From DATKPC01 sp035524275 (GTDB lineage: Bacteria > Pseudomonadota > Gammaproteobacteria > Burkholderiales > Burkholderiaceae_F), in assembly GCA_035524275.1 (NCBI GenBank), contig DATKPC010000095.1:48953-112952 (forward strand): a DNA stretch of 64,000 bases, given 5' to 3'. The stretch's first letter is position 1. Each line of letters begins with the position of its first letter. Shown in pieces: positions 62,495 through 64,000 of the stretch. The translations under genes were made by a program, and so were the position numbers. The notes beneath the pieces were generated by a model. The model worked only from the letters and a program-made list of their open reading frames with translations, searched no databases and was not told where the DNA came from.

Positions 62495-62890
62495 TCAGGG
62501 GATCTGGATCTTGCCGCCGCCGGGACGCCCGCCCGGCGGCAAGCCGACCCCGCCCTGCGGGATCACGATCGACGAGGCGGCCTGACGCCGCATGTCCTGG
62601 ATTTCGCGCGCCGCGCGCTCGATCGCTTCGCGCGCGGCGTCGCCATAACCGGCGACGGCCGCCGCGAGGCTGCTCGCCTCGATCTCGAACGGGATCGGCA
62701 ACGGTCCCATCGACGTCATCATCTGCGCCTCGCCGACGAAGACGGTCTTGCGCGACGAATCCGCGGTCCCGTCCGAACGCAGCGGCGACAGCATGCGGAT
62801 CGTCCCGATGCCCCGGTCGGTGATGACATCCTCGCGGAACAGGTTGTTGGCGTCCATCTGGACGTCGCGTGCGTCGACTCGATCTGACAT
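62495..62890 (-). CDS. Conserved-looking hypothetical protein, 131 residues
   Basis: A 131-residue cytoplasmic protein starting MSDRVDARDVQMDANNLF, with GCAGGAGA 6 bases upstream, a good ribosome binding site. The N-terminal half appears to be a compact beta-rich domain (EDVITDRGIGTIRML; VFVGEAQMMTSMGPLPIPFEIE), followed by an Ala-rich helix (LAAAVAGYGDAAREAIERAA) and a Gly/Pro tail. I do not recognise the family. It is divergent from the Rieske oxygenase gene (186-base gap), which might hint at joint control. Confidence 0.65.
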   Translation of the reverse strand: MSDRVDARDVQMDANNLFREDVITDRGIGTIRMLSPLRSDGTADSSRKTVFVGEAQMMTSMGPLPIPFEIEASSLAAAVAGYGDAAREAIERAAREIQDMRRQAASSIVIPQGGVGLPPGGRPGGGKIQIP

Positions 62891-63076
62891 GGCTCGTCTC
62901 CTGCTAACGGGGCGAAGCATAAGGCCAAAGGCCCTGGCGGACACGTCGGCGCGGCAGCGCCCGTGCGCTGCAGGCGGCCCGCCGGAACGTATATATTCCG
63001 CGCCGGACGTGCAGCGGCGGCGCGTCCGGGCGTGCCCATGGAACGCCGGTGACACCGCACCCGACGAAAGCCCCGA

Positions 63077-64000
63077 ATGAACGCCCCGGCCCGCGGCCTG
63101 TCGCGCCGCTCGAACCTCGACGCCGGCCTCGTGCAGCGCACGGCGCCGTTGCCGATCGCGTGGTATTTCGATCGTGCATGGCACGACCGCGAGATGCTGC
63201 TGCTGTTCGGGCGCGGCCCGAACTACGCGGGTCACCGGCTGATGGTTCCGGACCGCGGCGACTACATGGTCCTGCCGTCGACCGACAACGGCAAGGTGCT
63301 CGTCCACGGGGACGACGGTGTCGCGCTGATGTCCAACGTCTGCCGGCACCGGCAGGGGCAGTTGCTCGAGGGGCGCGGTCACGTGCCTAACATCGTCTGC
63401 CCGCTGCACCGCTGGACCTACGCGCTCGACGGGCGCCTGCTCGGCGCGCCGGATTTCGACCCGGCGCCGTCCTGCAGCCTGACGCGCGACACGCTCCACG
63501 AGTGGCAGGGGCTGCTGTTCGGCGGACCGAGGAACGCGGCCGCCGACCTGGCGGACTTCCCGCTGGCGGCCGACTATGACTTCGCCGGCTACGCGTTCGA
63601 TCGCGTCGTCGTCGACGAGTGCCCGTTCAACTGGAAGACGTTCCTCGAGATCTTCCTCGAGCTCTATCACGTCGAGGCCATGCACCCGGGCCTGCAGCGC
63701 TGGGTCGACCCGGGCAACTACGAATGGGGCTTCGGCGACCGCTGGAGCTACCAGATCCTCGGCATCCGGGACGAGCTGAAGACCCAGACGTCGCCGAACT
63801 ACGCGCGCTATCGCGACGCGGTGCTGGCCTACCTCGGCGGCAAGCTGCCGAAATACGGAACCGTGTGGTCGATCCTGTACCCGAACGTGATGATCGAGTG
63901 GTACCCGTGCGCGCTCGTCGTGAGCACGCTGATCCCTCGCGGTCCCGAGCACACGACGAACATCGTGGAGTTCTACTACCCGGAAGAGGTCCAGGCCTTC
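63077..64000 (+). CDS. Rieske-type ring-hydroxylating oxygenase alpha subunit, cut by window edge
   Basis: 308 codons open to the right edge; the C-terminus is missing. The Rieske centre has CRHRQGQ near 92 and CPLHRWTY near 111 (C-x-H and C-x2-H). The start of the mononuclear iron site is visible: NWKTFLEIFLELYHVEAMHPGLQ near 186-208, with both His ligands; the third ligand would lie further on. Members oxygenate aromatic acids, choline-like amines or sterols. Here ELYHVEAMHP deviates from the common ENxxDxYHxxxxH, so the subgroup is unclear. Electron-transfer partners, if adjacent, are out of view. Confidence 0.88.
   Translation, partial: MNAPARGLSRRSNLDAGLVQRTAPLPIAWYFDRAWHDREMLLLFGRGPNYAGHRLMVPDRGDYMVLPSTDNGKVLVHGDDGVALMSNVCRHRQGQLLEGRGHVPNIVCPLHRWTYALDGRLLGAPDFDPAPSCSLTRDTLHEWQGLLFGGPRNAAADLADFPLAADYDFAGYAFDRVVVDECPFNWKTFLEIFLELYHVEAMHPGLQRWVDPGNYEWGFGDRWSYQILGIRDELKTQTSPNYARYRDAVLAYLGGKLPKYGTVWSILYPNVMIEWYPCALVVSTLIPRGPEHTTNIVEFYYPEEVQAF

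Overview
The window is a 64 kb piece of ordinary, gene-dense chromosome from a very GC-rich bacterium, most likely a betaproteobacterium (Burkholderiales/Rhodocyclales grade). Pointers are the rpsP-rimM-trmD-rplS operon, a CobD/CbiB-family paralogue, PrpE, a rubrerythrin/HdrD-like/DUF3501 cluster, an ETF/acyl-CoA dehydrogenase cluster and a MoxR-DUF58-TgpA operon. I see no prophage, insertion sequence, CRISPR array, integrase or composition island. The species cannot be named from the sequence alone.

Layout. 1-3.6 kb: a MocR-type regulator (cut by the left edge) divergent from a LysE-EamA-PhzF run. 3.5-9.3 kb: a glycosyltransferase, an Mpo1-like membrane protein, an unusual class III aminotransferase divergent from a phosphatidylserine-decarboxylase-like enzyme, and a methyltransferase. 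9.3-16.4 kb: parC and parE separated by a PAS-GGDEF-EAL gene. 16.5-24 kb: tRNA-Arg(CCT), orn, a Ste24-like peptidase, rsgA, a CobD-like protein, a Nudix hydrolase and the rpsP operon. 24-28.4 kb: a LexA-controlled radical SAM gene and the rubrerythrin cluster. 28.5-33.8 kb: acyl-CoA dehydrogenase, etfA, etfB and a phytoene-dehydrogenase-like flavoenzyme. 33.8-41.2 kb: a long inverted repeat, a patatin lipoprotein with a poly(C) leader, an NlpC/P60 hydrolase, a response regulator, prpE, a YdcF-like protein, an Lrp regulator and an HD protein. 41.4-46.1 kb: rocD, an ECHDC3-like enoyl-CoA hydratase homologue, an acyl-CoA ligase and an HDAC-like deacetylase. 46.2-51.4 kb: MoxR, DUF58, a transglutaminase-like protein and an MltB-like transglycosylase. 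51.4-64 kb: a maleylpyruvate isomerase/fumarylpyruvate hydrolase pair, an HIBADH-family enzyme, a degenerate glycosyltransferase, a SAF-domain oxidoreductase, glnS, an M24 aminopeptidase, a DegS-like protease, three small proteins and a Rieske oxygenase cut by the right edge.

The observations I would look at first are: (1) glutaminyl-tRNA synthetase carries about 98 extra residues between its active-site half and its KMSKS-like loop; (2) the PA0069-type radical SAM gene has a perfect CTGT-N8-ACAG LexA box filling the spacer of a near-consensus promoter; (3) the DegS-like protease has an upstream element very like the E. coli degP sigma-E promoter; (4) an aminotransferase with a long N-terminal extension, a PSD-like decarboxylase and an Mpo1-like protein sit together and may form a lipid or amine pathway; (5) the patatin gene has an 11-C tract where its ribosome binding site should be, next to a 42-bp near-perfect inverted repeat. 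No single large undescribed system stands out; (1) and (4) are the best candidates for something new.
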